Below are positions 49,901-58,011 of a DNA stretch of 64,000 bases, piece after piece. The notes under the pieces were generated by a model. The model saw nothing but the letters and a program-made list of their open reading frames with translations, did no database searches and was not told the origin of the DNA. How positions within the stretch are numbered: the stretch's first letter is position 1; each line of letters opens with the position of its first letter. Source of the stretch: Acetatifactor sp. (lineage in GTDB: Bacteria; Bacillota; Clostridia; Lachnospirales; Lachnospiraceae); the NCBI GenBank assembly GCA_024693365.1, contig JAILLF010000044.1:1-64000 (forward strand), in the 5' to 3' direction. Made by a program: the position numbers and the translations under genes.

Positions 49901-51175
49901 ATGAGAAGTTTTCTTATGTTTTTGAAAAACGAGATCGTACTGACGGCAGCGACGGTTCTGGCCATTGCGTCAGCATTTTTGATCCATCCGGATAAGGAGT
50001 ATCTCGGATACGTGGATTTTCGCACGCTGGCCTTGCTCTTTTGTCTGATGGCGGTCATGGGAGGGTTCCAGCGGCTGGGATTCTTTCGGAAGATCGCACA
50101 AGGCCTTCTGAAAAAGGTGGGAACGGACAGCGTACGCGTGACCTTGGTTCTCGTGTTATTGGCTTTTTTCTTCAGTATGCTGATCACGAACGACGTGGGA
50201 CTGATCACGTTTGTGCCCTTTACGTTTACGGTGCTGGAGCTCCTCGGGGAGGAGACGAGAAATCGCCTGGTCATTCCCGTGGTCGTGTTGGAGACGCTCG
50301 GCGCGAACCTCGGAAGCATGATGACGCCGATCGGAAATCCGCAGAACCTTTATTTATATGGCAAGGCGGGACTGACCGTAGGACAATTCTTGTTGCACAT
50401 GCTGCCCCTGACAATTCTTGCGGGCATAATGCTTGTTATTTGGTCTATTTGCGTGGGAAAGACGAAGGGTGCACCGAAAGCACAAGGGAGTGCGGTAAAG
50501 TCAAGCGAAGGCGTTTCTAAATCTAATGAAAACGCGGCTGAGGAGCAAAATCCCCGGGACGGCGCTGACGGGGCGGAAAAGCTGGAGATGGCATTTGCAC
50601 TGCGGGATGCGGATTCCGTAACCGTGGCCGGCGCGAAAAAGACATTTTTGCTTTCAGTTTACGGCATTTTGTTCTTGCTAAGCCTCCTGACGGTGGCGGA
50701 CGTGCTGGCATATCCGGTGACGCTGGGCATAACCCTTGCGTGCATTTGCGTTTTTGACCGGAAGACGCTAAAGAAGGTGGATTATTTCCTGCTTCTTACG
50801 TTCATTGCGTTTTTCGTATTTATTGGGAACATGGGCAGAATTCCTGCGTTTGCCGATTTCCTCGCAGGCATTGTGAACGGCAGGGAAGTCATAGTGGGAA
50901 TTCTTTCGAGCCAGGTCATCAGCAACGTGCCGGCAGCCCTGTTGCTTTCCGGTTTCTCGGATGATTACAAGGCGCTGCTCATCGGCGTGAATCTTGGAGG
51001 CCTGGGAACGCTGATCGCATCCATGGCGAGCTTGATCTCGTACAAGTACGTGGCGAGACTGGTGCCTGACAAGAAGGGAAAATACTTTAGATACTTTACG
51101 GTGGCGAACCTTTGCTTTTTGGCAGTATTGTTGATGGGATATTTTGGATTGAAGATGCTTGGCGCGTGGGGATAG
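49901..51175 (+). CDS. SLC13/ArsB-type ion transporter (CitMHS-like)
   Basis: A ~424-residue transporter with about 11 spans. The ion transporter superfamily signature is visible in 'SMLITNDVGLITFVPFTF' and 'LGANLGSMMTPIGNPQNLYLY', with a second inverted repeat 'SSQVISNVPAALLLSGF...VNLGGLGTLIASMASLISY'. A charged cytoplasmic loop (residues ~185-235) separates the halves. The start is uncertain: GTG 49859 in frame adds 14 residues, and ATG 49901 lacks a close binding site. Members carry sodium/dicarboxylate, arsenite or proton-coupled anions; the substrate is open. Confidence 0.88.
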   Translation: MRSFLMFLKNEIVLTAATVLAIASAFLIHPDKEYLGYVDFRTLALLFCLMAVMGGFQRLGFFRKIAQGLLKKVGTDSVRVTLVLVLLAFFFSMLITNDVGLITFVPFTFTVLELLGEETRNRLVIPVVVLETLGANLGSMMTPIGNPQNLYLYGKAGLTVGQFLLHMLPLTILAGIMLVIWSICVGKTKGAPKAQGSAVKSSEGVSKSNENAAEEQNPRDGADGAEKLEMAFALRDADSVTVAGAKKTFLLSVYGILFLLSLLTVADVLAYPVTLGITLACICVFDRKTLKKVDYFLLLTFIAFFVFIGNMGRIPAFADFLAGIVNGREVIVGILSSQVISNVPAALLLSGFSDDYKALLIGVNLGGLGTLIASMASLISYKYVARLVPDKKGKYFRYFTVANLCFLAVLLMGYFGLKMLGAWG

Positions 51176-51212
51176 GTTTCTTGGATTTGTCTGGCGCGCG
51201 GGGATAGATTTC
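51160..51212 (+). repeat. Short tandem duplication at the end of transporter gene
   Basis: TGGCGCGTGGGGATAGGTTTC (51160-51180) and its copy at 51192-51212, 19 of 21 bases the same, with a 32-bp period. The first copy ends the transporter gene; the second lies in the leader of the deacetylase gene. It may be a recent duplication of the stop region. Confidence 0.65.
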
Positions 51213-51269
51213 GAAGAATTGCCGGATGCGCGTGAACGCATGGACGGCATTGGGCAGGGAGGAAAAAAC

Positions 51270-52073
51270 ATGCAATATACGTATCCGGAAGGAAAACACT
51301 TGGCACTGACTTTCAGCTATGATGACGGTCAGATTTTTGACAGACGGCTCGCAGCTTTGTTTGACAAGTATGGAATGAAGGCGACGTTCCACCTGAATTC
51401 CGGAAGGTTTGGCACGAAGGAGCACGGGCGGACCTTTATCGGGGAAGAGGATTTAAGGACCATCTATGCAAATCATGAGATTGCATGCCACGGCGTGGAA
51501 CATAAGGATCCGCTGCTTCTTACGGAACAACAGCTTTTGATGGAGTTTGGGGAGGACAGAAGGACGCTGGAGGCCCTGACGGGGAGAATGATCCAAGGAT
51601 TGTCCTATGCGTATGGCCGTTACAGTGACGTGGTGAAGCGGGTCGCAAGAACCGTGGGCCTTAAGTATTCCCGAACCGTAAACAGAACGCATGATTTTAT
51701 GGTGCCTGCAGATTTTATGGAATGGAATCCAACGTGTCATCATGCGGACGAGAGGCTTATGGAGATTGGCAGGAATCTTTTGAATTCGCCGGAATACCGC
51801 ATCATGCCGCTCATGTACGTCTGGGGACACAGCTATGAGTTTGACAGGGATGGCACTTGGAATGTGATGGAAGAGTTTTGCGAGCTCATGCACGGTCGCG
51901 ATGACCTATGGTATGCAACCAATCTGGAGATCTGCGATTACGTAAATGCCGTGCGGGGGCTGATCTATTCCATGGATGGGAAGAAGGTTTACAATCCTTC
52001 CGTGATAAGCGTTTGGATCAAGGATGGCGCGAAGCTGCTGGAATGTAAGCCTGGCGAGACGGTCTGTTTGTGA
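51270..52073 (+). CDS. Polysaccharide deacetylase family protein
   Basis: A 267-residue NodB-type deacetylase. The metal-binding motif is 'LALTFSYDDGQIFDRRLAALF' (first two Asp of the TFDD pattern, here SYDD), the His pair appears in 'HEIACHGVEHKDPLLL' (HxxxH) and 'GLSYAYGRYSD' holds the RxxY position, though the usual 'PPxG' reads 'YAYGRY'. A C-terminal His in 'MYVWGHSYEFDRDG' matches motif 5. No signal peptide, so it is probably cytoplasmic. ATG 51270 has GGGAGG 7 bp upstream. It removes acetyl groups from an amino-sugar polymer or small molecule, substrate unknown. Confidence 0.88.
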   Translation: MQYTYPEGKHLALTFSYDDGQIFDRRLAALFDKYGMKATFHLNSGRFGTKEHGRTFIGEEDLRTIYANHEIACHGVEHKDPLLLTEQQLLMEFGEDRRTLEALTGRMIQGLSYAYGRYSDVVKRVARTVGLKYSRTVNRTHDFMVPADFMEWNPTCHHADERLMEIGRNLLNSPEYRIMPLMYVWGHSYEFDRDGTWNVMEEFCELMHGRDDLWYATNLEICDYVNAVRGLIYSMDGKKVYNPSVISVWIKDGAKLLECKPGETVCL

Positions 52074-52149
52074 GATTGGCACGAAAGAATTGCGAACGTT
52101 TGGCTCGAGGGCTGAGCTGCGTCTTGAAAATATTGGGAGGGAAGGCGAA

Positions 52150-52707
52150 ATGGTAATGAATGACGTGGTGGCAATGGGTGATGAAGCTTATAAGGCGGCG
52201 AAGGAGCTTTTGGAAGAAGCAAAGCTAAAGAAGGGCGACCTGCTTGTCGTGGGCTGCTCGACGAGTGAGGTGGGGGGCGCGACCATCGGGACGTTTTCAA
52301 GCCCGGAGCTTGCGGAGATGGTGTTTGGAGGCATTTATCAGGCTACGGAAGAGGCTGGCGTTTTTCTGGTGGCGCAGTGCTGTGAACATCTAAACCGCGC
52401 ATTGATCTTGGAGAGGGAAGCGGCAGAAAAATATGGATATGAGATCGTCAACGTGATTCCCCAGCCGAAAGCAGGCGGTTCTTTTGCAACTGCGGCGTAT
52501 AACTCCTTCGAAGAGCCCGTGGCGGTGGAACACGTAAAGGCCCATGCCGGAATGGATATCGGAGACACTTTGATCGGCATGCACCTGCGCGACGTGGCCG
52601 TGCCCGTGCGAATCCGTACGACCCAGATCGGGGATGCCCACGTGGTCTGCGCCCGCACCCGCGCGAAATATATTGGCGGCTCTCGCGCCATTTATGCGGA
52701 GGAATAG
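52150..52707 (+). CDS. UPF0340/TIGR01440 family protein
   Basis: A 185-residue protein of the YwlG family: 'GDLLVVGCSTSEVGGATIGTF', 'FLVAQCCEHLNRALILER' and 'CARTRAKYIGGSRAIYAE' are characteristic. The family is near universal in Firmicutes and uncharacterised; the fold relates to the ThiF/NAD kinase-unrelated alpha/beta class. GGGAGGGAAGG precedes ATG 52150; ATG 52156 is a near alternative. The deacetylase gene ends 76 bp upstream. Confidence 0.88.
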   Translation: MVMNDVVAMGDEAYKAAKELLEEAKLKKGDLLVVGCSTSEVGGATIGTFSSPELAEMVFGGIYQATEEAGVFLVAQCCEHLNRALILEREAAEKYGYEIVNVIPQPKAGGSFATAAYNSFEEPVAVEHVKAHAGMDIGDTLIGMHLRDVAVPVRIRTTQIGDAHVVCARTRAKYIGGSRAIYAEE

Positions 52708-52730
52708 GATCGCTAGGAAGCTAACGTGAC

Positions 52731-52763
52731 AAGGGGACGTGTCTGTTGACATGTCCCCTTTTT
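52731..52763 (+). terminator. Hairpin terminator, GGGACG family
   Basis: AAGGGGACGTGTC (52731-52743) and GACATGTCCCCTT (52748-52760) pair at 12 of 13 positions with a 4-nt loop, followed by TTT. It lies between the UPF0340 gene and the convergent methyltransferase gene. Confidence 0.8.
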
Positions 52764-52777
52764 GATATCGGGTTTCG

Positions 52778-53851
52778 CTATTTCAAAGCTTTCACGACCT
52801 GCTTGGCAAGTGCGATGGAAAGAAGGGGAGGCACTGCGTTGCCAACCTCTAAGTTCTTTCTGGCGCGGCTTCCGTAGAATTTGTAATCATCGGGGAAGCT
52901 TTGCAGCCTTGCGCCTTCGCGCGTTGTAAGGGATCTGGAATCCCTGGGGTGAATGCAGCGCGAAGAAGACGGCGTTGCAAAATTCCGCGTCATGGTCGGC
53001 GCGGGCTTTTTCCACCACATCTTTGCATACGTGTTCCCATAACCGCTGGTCGGACGGATCTCTTCGGGGAGATCCTCCTTGGAACCGCCGTCCGGCAGGG
53101 CCTCCATGATGGCACGGATGCGTTCGCCGTTTTTCGGTGCTTCAAACTCTTCTAATGAGGTGCTGTTTTTCCGCAACCATTCCTGATAAGCGTTCTTGGG
53201 TTTCGTTTTATACTTTGTCGCACGTCCGCCGCTTTTGATCGAGGGAAGGTCCGAAAGGGCGTCCTCCAACGTTACGTAAGGAAGCAGTCCCTTGCCGTCG
53301 CCGTGCGTCGGAGCGGGATATTTGAAACAATTTGTGCCTCTCATGCCAACCAGGATCACGCGCTCCCGATACTGGGGGACGCCGTAATCAACGGCATTTA
53401 AGAGCTTGATCTGCACTTCATATCCTAATTTCAGGAATCTCTCCTTGATCACGTCGATCAGCTTTCCGCCCTGCATGCTAAGAAGACCGGATACGTTTTC
53501 GAACAGGAAGAGCCTGGGCTTCACAAAAGAGAGAATGCGACAGTACTCCTCAAAGAGCCATGCCCTGTCATCCATCTGGCGTTTGCCTAGGGTGGAATAG
53601 GACTGGCAAGGCGGGCCGCCGACAAGCACGTCGATGGTCTTGCCTTCCGTGGCTTCCAGAATCCGCTTTTTGGTTAAATTCCGAATGTCCTCATTGATCA
53701 CGTTGACGCCGGGGTGGTTTAACGTATAAGCCTTTGCAATGTCCTTTTCATATTCGTTCGCGAAGATGATTTTGAAATTGGGATTGTGCGCAAAGCCATA
53801 GCTTAAACCGCCAACGCCGGCAAAGAGATCGATCACGTTATATTTTGCCAT
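52778..53851 (-). CDS. DNA (cytosine-5) methyltransferase, orphan
   Basis: A 357-residue C5 methyltransferase with ordered motifs: I 'VIDLFAGVGGLSYGF', IV 'VGGPPCQSYSTLG' with catalytic Cys82, VI 'FLFENVSGLL', VIII 'VPQYRERVILVG', IX 'SLTTREGARLQSFPDDYKF' and X 'VGNAVPPLLS'. The target-recognition region between VIII and IX is ~100 residues. There is no restriction enzyme next to it. Its ATG lies 3 bp after the murG stop with GGAG inside the murG end, so it is translationally coupled to a cell-wall gene. Orphan methylases often affect gene expression or replication timing; the target sequence is unknown. Confidence 0.95.
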   Translation of the reverse strand: MAKYNVIDLFAGVGGLSYGFAHNPNFKIIFANEYEKDIAKAYTLNHPGVNVINEDIRNLTKKRILEATEGKTIDVLVGGPPCQSYSTLGKRQMDDRAWLFEEYCRILSFVKPRLFLFENVSGLLSMQGGKLIDVIKERFLKLGYEVQIKLLNAVDYGVPQYRERVILVGMRGTNCFKYPAPTHGDGKGLLPYVTLEDALSDLPSIKSGGRATKYKTKPKNAYQEWLRKNSTSLEEFEAPKNGERIRAIMEALPDGGSKEDLPEEIRPTSGYGNTYAKMWWKKPAPTMTRNFATPSSSRCIHPRDSRSLTTREGARLQSFPDDYKFYGSRARKNLEVGNAVPPLLSIALAKQVVKALK

Positions 53852-53854
53852 GGA

Positions 53855-54937
53855 CTAATTCTCCGTTCCGTTCATGCCTGCCGCTTCCTTGATGAGTCCC
53901 ATGATGGTTGCTACGGAGTCCATCTGACTGCTGGCGGACATGGTCTGAATGTATGCCTGACGATTCCTGTAAAGATTTTGTACGGCTTCCGTCAGGGCCT
54001 TGGTCGTTAGGTCATCCTCCTCGATCACTACGGAGAAGCCCTGTTCCTTAAAGGAGGCAGCGTTCAAAAGCTGGTCACCGCGGCTGACTTCCGCAGGAAG
54101 CGGGATCAGAATGTTAGGTTTCTTTAATGCAAGAATCTCGCAGATGGCATTTGCGCCGGCTCTCGAGATCACAAGATCAGTGGCTGCAAAGATATCCTTT
54201 AACTCGGCCTTTACGTATTCGAATTGTTTATAACCCACTTGATCCAAAAGGAGATTATCGACTTTGTCCTTACCACACAGGTGAACAATCTGGAAATCCT
54301 TTAATAGTTCAGGAAGTGCGGTGCGCACTGCCTGATTTACGTTTGCGGAGCCAAGGCTTCCACCCATGACGAGAATGACGGGCTTGTTGGCCGTAAATCC
54401 ACACAGGTTAAGACCTGCAACGGCATTACCCTCAGCCAGTTCCTTCCGGATCGGGGAGCCAGTCAGGACTGCTTTTCCGGCAGGCAGCGTCTTTAGCGTT
54501 TCAGGGAAATTACAGCAGACCTTTCTTGCCACGGGAATGCAAAGCTTGTTGGCGAGACCGGGCGTTACGTCGCTCTCGTGAATGATGCAAGGGATTTTTA
54601 AGGATGCAGCAGCCCGGACAACGGGAACGCTGACAAAGCCGCCCTTGGAGAACACGACGTCTGGCTGGAATTCCTTGAGAATTTTCTTTGCTTCAAAGAA
54701 GCCCTTCATCACGCGGAACGGATCGGAGAAGTTCTTGGGATCCAAATATCTCCGGAATTTTCCCGTGGCGATGCCGTGATAAGGAATGTCAAAATCTGCG
54801 ATGAGCTTTTTTTCAATGCCATCGTAGGAACCAACGTATTCTATCTCAAAGCCGGCTTCCCGTAAAGAAGGAAGCAACGCAAGATTAGGCGTCACGTGAC
54901 CTGCCGTGCCGCCGCCCGTCAGAACAATTCGTTTCAT
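53855..54937 (-). CDS. murG: UDP-GlcNAc:lipid I glycosyltransferase
   Basis: A 360-residue GT28 enzyme making lipid II on the inner face of the membrane. Signatures: N-terminal 'LTGGGTAGHVTPNLALLPSL', 'DVVFSKGGFVSVPVVRAAA', 'IIHESDVTPGLANKL', 'VLTGSPIRKEL', 'VILVMGGSLGSANVNQAV' and the UDP-binding 'ATDLVISRAGANAICEILAL' with 'PLPAEVSRGDQLLNAASF'. Length is normal. Other dcw genes are not adjacent, so it lies outside the main division/cell-wall cluster. The methyltransferase gene is coupled to it. Confidence 0.96.
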   Translation of the reverse strand: MKRIVLTGGGTAGHVTPNLALLPSLREAGFEIEYVGSYDGIEKKLIADFDIPYHGIATGKFRRYLDPKNFSDPFRVMKGFFEAKKILKEFQPDVVFSKGGFVSVPVVRAAASLKIPCIIHESDVTPGLANKLCIPVARKVCCNFPETLKTLPAGKAVLTGSPIRKELAEGNAVAGLNLCGFTANKPVILVMGGSLGSANVNQAVRTALPELLKDFQIVHLCGKDKVDNLLLDQVGYKQFEYVKAELKDIFAATDLVISRAGANAICEILALKKPNILIPLPAEVSRGDQLLNAASFKEQGFSVVIEEDDLTTKALTEAVQNLYRNRQAYIQTMSASSQMDSVATIMGLIKEAAGMNGTEN

Positions 54938-55004
54938 GAATTTATCCTCGAATCATTTTTTTAATAAAATTACGCTAACGTTGTATCCGTCTGCGCTCGC
55001 AAGT

Positions 55005-55241
55005 CTATTGCAACTGCTCCAGGGCCTGTGCCAACTGGTCCGGGCAGGAGGTAGACTTAAATCCGCACTTAATTCCTTTTAGACGGCTGATGGCATCCTC
55101 CACGGGCATGCCCTTTACGAGTGCGCTGATGCCTTTTGTGTTGCCATTGCAACCGCCGACAAACTGTACGGATTCGATGATGCCGTCCTTTACCTCCACC
55201 TCGATTGCGGTGGAACAGGTTCCGTGAGTTACGTATCTCAT
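55005..55241 (-). CDS. TSCPD domain protein (TIGR03905 type)
   Basis: A 78-residue protein with 'YVTHGTCSTAIEVEV...VQFVGGCNGNTKGISALVKG' and the ending 'GIKCGFKSTSCPDQLAQAL', the TSCPD signature found at the C-terminus of vitamin B12-dependent ribonucleotide reductase and in small stand-alone proteins. Four Cys may bind zinc. AAAGGAAA precedes ATG 55241. It may take part in nucleotide reduction or thiol chemistry; function unproven. Confidence 0.85.
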   Translation of the reverse strand: MRYVTHGTCSTAIEVEVKDGIIESVQFVGGCNGNTKGISALVKGMPVEDAISRLKGIKCGFKSTSCPDQLAQALEQLQ

Positions 55242-55334
55242 AATGATTTTTCCTTTCGTCAAAGATCTCCGGGCAAAGTTCCCCACATCATTATATGCGA
55301 AAGCACGGGAAAAAGCAATCGAAAGAAGTTTCAA

Positions 55335-55363
55335 TTGTAATTGGCAGATGTATCGATTATACT
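55335..55363 (+). promoter_or_regulatory. Promoter for D-2-hydroxyacid dehydrogenase
   Basis: TTGTAA (55335-55340), 17 bp, TATACT (55358-55363). Transcription would start near 55370, downstream of the TTG at 55341, which supports ATG 55404 as the real start. Confidence 0.6.
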
Positions 55364-55403
55364 TAGAGACAAAGAATACAATGACGATGGAATGGGAGGA
55401 AAA

Positions 55404-56366
55404 ATGAAAATCGTTTTACTGGAGAGAAACAGTGCAGGCACGGATATTTCCGTGGATTGTTTTAGTGAACTGGGTGACGTTACGGCTTACGCAAATACGG
55501 TGACGGAGCAGGAGGTCGCCGAGAGGGTGGGCGACGCGGACGTTATCGTCTGCAACAAATCGCCCATGCGGGAGAGCACTTTAAGGGACTGCCCAAACGT
55601 GAAGCTGATCTGTGAGCTTGCAACGGGATTTGACAACTGTGACCTAGTATATTGCAAGTCCAGGGGGATTCAGGTCCGCAACGTCGTGGATTATTCCACG
55701 GGAATGGTCGCACAGCACACGCTGACGCTGGCGCTGGCGTTGTCGCAGAAGCTGATGCATTATGACACATACGTCAAGTCCGGCGCATATTCGGCACAGG
55801 ACCGTTTCTCGAATTTTGACGTTCCCTTTTATGAACTGGAGGGGAAGACCTGGGGCATCGTCGGCATGGGCAATATCGGAAGGCGCGTGGCAAAACTTGC
55901 GACAGCCTTTGGATGTAAGGTGATCTTTACCTCCGTCACCGGGAAGAGCACCTGTACGGATTATCCGCAGGTGGATAAAGACACGCTCCTTGCGGAAAGT
56001 GATTTCCTGTCACTGCACTGCCCGCTGAGCGATCTGTCGCGCAACTATATTGACGCCGGGGCCCTTCGGAAGATGAAGAAGACGGCATATCTGATCAACG
56101 TGGCGCGCGGCCCGGTGGTCAATAATCCGGATCTTTATGATGCCCTGATGAATGGAGAGATCGCGGCAGCGGGCTTGGACGTGCTTGAGAAGGAGCCGCT
56201 TCAGGAATCAAATCCTCTGTCAAAGATCAAAGACAGCACAAAGCTGATTATCACGCCGCACCTGGCTTGGGCGAGCGTCGAGGCGAGAAAGCGTTGCGTG
56301 CAGGGCGTATATGACAACATAGCCTCCTTTTTGCGGGGCGAGAACCGCAACGTCGTCAACCCCTAG
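55404..56366 (+). CDS. D-2-hydroxyacid dehydrogenase
   Basis: A 320-residue NAD-dependent dehydrogenase: 'LICELATGFDNCDLVYCKSRG', the Rossmann motif 'TWGIVGMGNIGRRVAKLATAFG', then 'LINVARGPVVNNPDLYDALM' with the catalytic Arg, 'GLDVLEKEPL' with Glu and 'ITPHLAWASVEARKR' with His. The order fits the 3-phosphoglycerate/glycerate dehydrogenase superfamily. It reduces a 2-keto acid or oxidises a 2-hydroxy acid; substrate unclear. GGGAGGA precedes ATG 55404. Confidence 0.92.
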   Translation: MKIVLLERNSAGTDISVDCFSELGDVTAYANTVTEQEVAERVGDADVIVCNKSPMRESTLRDCPNVKLICELATGFDNCDLVYCKSRGIQVRNVVDYSTGMVAQHTLTLALALSQKLMHYDTYVKSGAYSAQDRFSNFDVPFYELEGKTWGIVGMGNIGRRVAKLATAFGCKVIFTSVTGKSTCTDYPQVDKDTLLAESDFLSLHCPLSDLSRNYIDAGALRKMKKTAYLINVARGPVVNNPDLYDALMNGEIAAAGLDVLEKEPLQESNPLSKIKDSTKLIITPHLAWASVEARKRCVQGVYDNIASFLRGENRNVVNP

Positions 56367-56399
56367 TGCTTCCATGGAAATAGTTGATTTGTAAAACAA

Positions 56400-56428
56400 T
56401 TGACATTCTTGCTCTGATGGAATAAGAT
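56400..56428 (+). promoter_or_regulatory. Promoter for 56469 gene
   Basis: TTGACA (56400-56405), 17 bp, TAAGAT (56423-56428), 41 bp before ATG 56469. Confidence 0.7.
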
Positions 56429-56468
56429 AATAGCAGGGATAAAAACGATTTACTAAGGGGGTATTGCC

Positions 56469-56873
56469 ATGGCGATGACGAATAATTGGGGTGACGACAT
56501 CGATGACGAACTTAAGAAAAAAGAGAAACTGAGAGCTGGATTTACCTGGAATTTCATCAGCACCAACGTTTTGATCACAAGATTTGATCAAGAGGTTGGC
56601 GAGGCGGACGAGAATTACCCGAAATATGAGCTTTCGAAGATGTGGTATTCCACGCTGGTGGTCATGCTTGTTTTTGAAGTTTTATTCCACAGCGTTATCT
56701 GCATCGTTGCACTGCCATTTTTCTTCCTGTATGGCATGATTTTGATCAAGATCGCCAAACTGTTTAAGAGATTTGGATATTCTACCTTAAAGCATTGGAT
56801 TATTACGATCATTGCATTGATCGCGGGAGCGGCGGCAAACTATATGATCTGGTTTGTGCTTCCCGGAATGTGA
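56469..56873 (+). CDS. Hypothetical membrane protein
   Basis: A 134-residue protein with a charged N-terminal half ('WGDDIDDELKKKEKLRAGFTW') and two to three C-terminal spans ('LVVMLVFEVLFHSVICIVALPFFFLYGM' divided, and 'WIITIIALIAGAAANYMIWFV'). AGGGGG precedes ATG 56469 and the promoter at 56400 fits. No family recognised. It may be cotranscribed with the GtrA gene 34 bp downstream. Confidence 0.7.
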   Translation: MAMTNNWGDDIDDELKKKEKLRAGFTWNFISTNVLITRFDQEVGEADENYPKYELSKMWYSTLVVMLVFEVLFHSVICIVALPFFFLYGMILIKIAKLFKRFGYSTLKHWIITIIALIAGAAANYMIWFVLPGM

Positions 56874-56907
56874 TCCAATGACGGAATGGGAATTGGAGCA
56901 TTGATAC

Positions 56908-57348
56908 ATGTTTAAGAAGATCAAAGAACTGATGATAAAGTACCGTGAGCTGATTGTCTACGTGATCGTAGGCTTCATGGTAACGTTTTTCTGCTGGGGC
57001 GTGGCCGGCATTGGTAAACTGTTTTTGGACGTGGAGAATTCCTCCTTCCAGAACTTTTTGAACAATACGCTGAACTGGATCGCGGGCGTCTGCTTTGCAT
57101 ATCCGCTCAACAGAAAATGGGTGTTTAAAAGCACGAATCCCCAGATATTCGAGGAATTTCTGGGGTTCGCTTCTTCCAGATTGTCCACGTGGGTGCTAGA
57201 CGTCTTCATTATGTGGCTGACGGTCAATATCTTCCACTGGAATTACTGGATTTGTAAAATATTTATTTCTTCCGTGCTGGTCATGGTTGTAAATTATATT
57301 TTTAGTAAATTTCTCATCTTTCGTAAAAAGAAGAAGGAAGAGAATTAA
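56908..57348 (+). CDS. GtrA family membrane protein
   Basis: A 146-residue four-span protein of the GtrA/DPMS class: 'LIVYVIVGFMVTFFCWGVAG', 'NTLNWIAGVCFAYPLNRKWVF', 'EFLGFASSRLSTWVLDVFIMW' and 'SVLVMVVNYIFSKFLIFRKKK'. The 'NRKWVFKS' and 'NYIFSKFLIF' segments are diagnostic. Such proteins flip or present polyprenyl-linked sugars for surface glycans. The stop overlaps the convergent ABC permease gene by 4 bp. Confidence 0.92.
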   Translation: MFKKIKELMIKYRELIVYVIVGFMVTFFCWGVAGIGKLFLDVENSSFQNFLNNTLNWIAGVCFAYPLNRKWVFKSTNPQIFEEFLGFASSRLSTWVLDVFIMWLTVNIFHWNYWICKIFISSVLVMVVNYIFSKFLIFRKKKKEEN

Positions 57349-58010
57349 AATTCTTTCTTTTTCATAATGCCAATGCTGATCTTCATGGAGATCACGAATG
57401 CCAAGATGCCAAGCCCAGCCAGGGAAAGTGCCACGACCTGCTGCGGCATGGCATCTAATTTTTTGATGATGGTTTCGAAATCAATATGATAATCCTTAAC
57501 GGCGGTCTCTAGCAGCTTTTTTCCCATAATGCCTACGACGAATACAAGTCCAAAAATGACGATGAGAATGATACGTGCCTTTTCTGCCCCGAATTTAAGG
57601 CTGATGGGAAGCATCAGGCCTACGATGAACAGGAACATGGGGAAAAAGGTCACGTCCATGCTTAGAACGTCAAGAACTTCAAAAGACTCCTTCCGGAGAA
57701 TCAAGCTGGCGAATTGAAGGATGACGGAGAATCCCCAAAAGCCAAGCAATCCAAGAAACGAAAAGAGGTACTTTGCATATACGTAGGTCTTAGCGGTCAC
57801 GGGCAGACTCATCAGGAACGGATAGCCGTTGTCAAAGGAATCATAGGTGAGCGTTGTTAATACAAGTAAGGATCCAATTAAGGAAAAATAAGATACGATG
57901 AATGATGAATCCATCGAGAAACTCAGCATAATAGCAACAAATACGTACAGTACGGCGAGTTTCTTTTGCTTTGCAATCGTTAAATAATCTTTTATCAATA
58001 AACCTTTCAC
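57345..58010 (-). CDS. ABC-2 family transporter permease
   Basis: A 221-residue membrane protein with six spans ('LAVLYVFVAIMLSFSM', 'SYFSLIGSLLVLTTL', 'YLFSFLGLLGFWGFSVIL', 'FPMFLFIVGLMLPISL', 'ARIILIVIFGLVFVVGIMG', 'VVALSLAGLGILAFVISM'). The motif 'TYDSFDNGYPFLMSLPVTAKTYVYAKYLF' is that of ABC-2_membrane_3-type permeases with GntR/ATPase partners. GTG 58010 overlaps the ATPase stop region; GGAGG is just upstream. Confidence 0.88.
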   Translation of the reverse strand: MKGLLIKDYLTIAKQKKLAVLYVFVAIMLSFSMDSSFIVSYFSLIGSLLVLTTLTYDSFDNGYPFLMSLPVTAKTYVYAKYLFSFLGLLGFWGFSVILQFASLILRKESFEVLDVLSMDVTFFPMFLFIVGLMLPISLKFGAEKARIILIVIFGLVFVVGIMGKKLLETAVKDYHIDFETIIKKLDAMPQQVVALSLAGLGILAFVISMKISIGIMKKKEF

Positions 58011-58011
58011 G

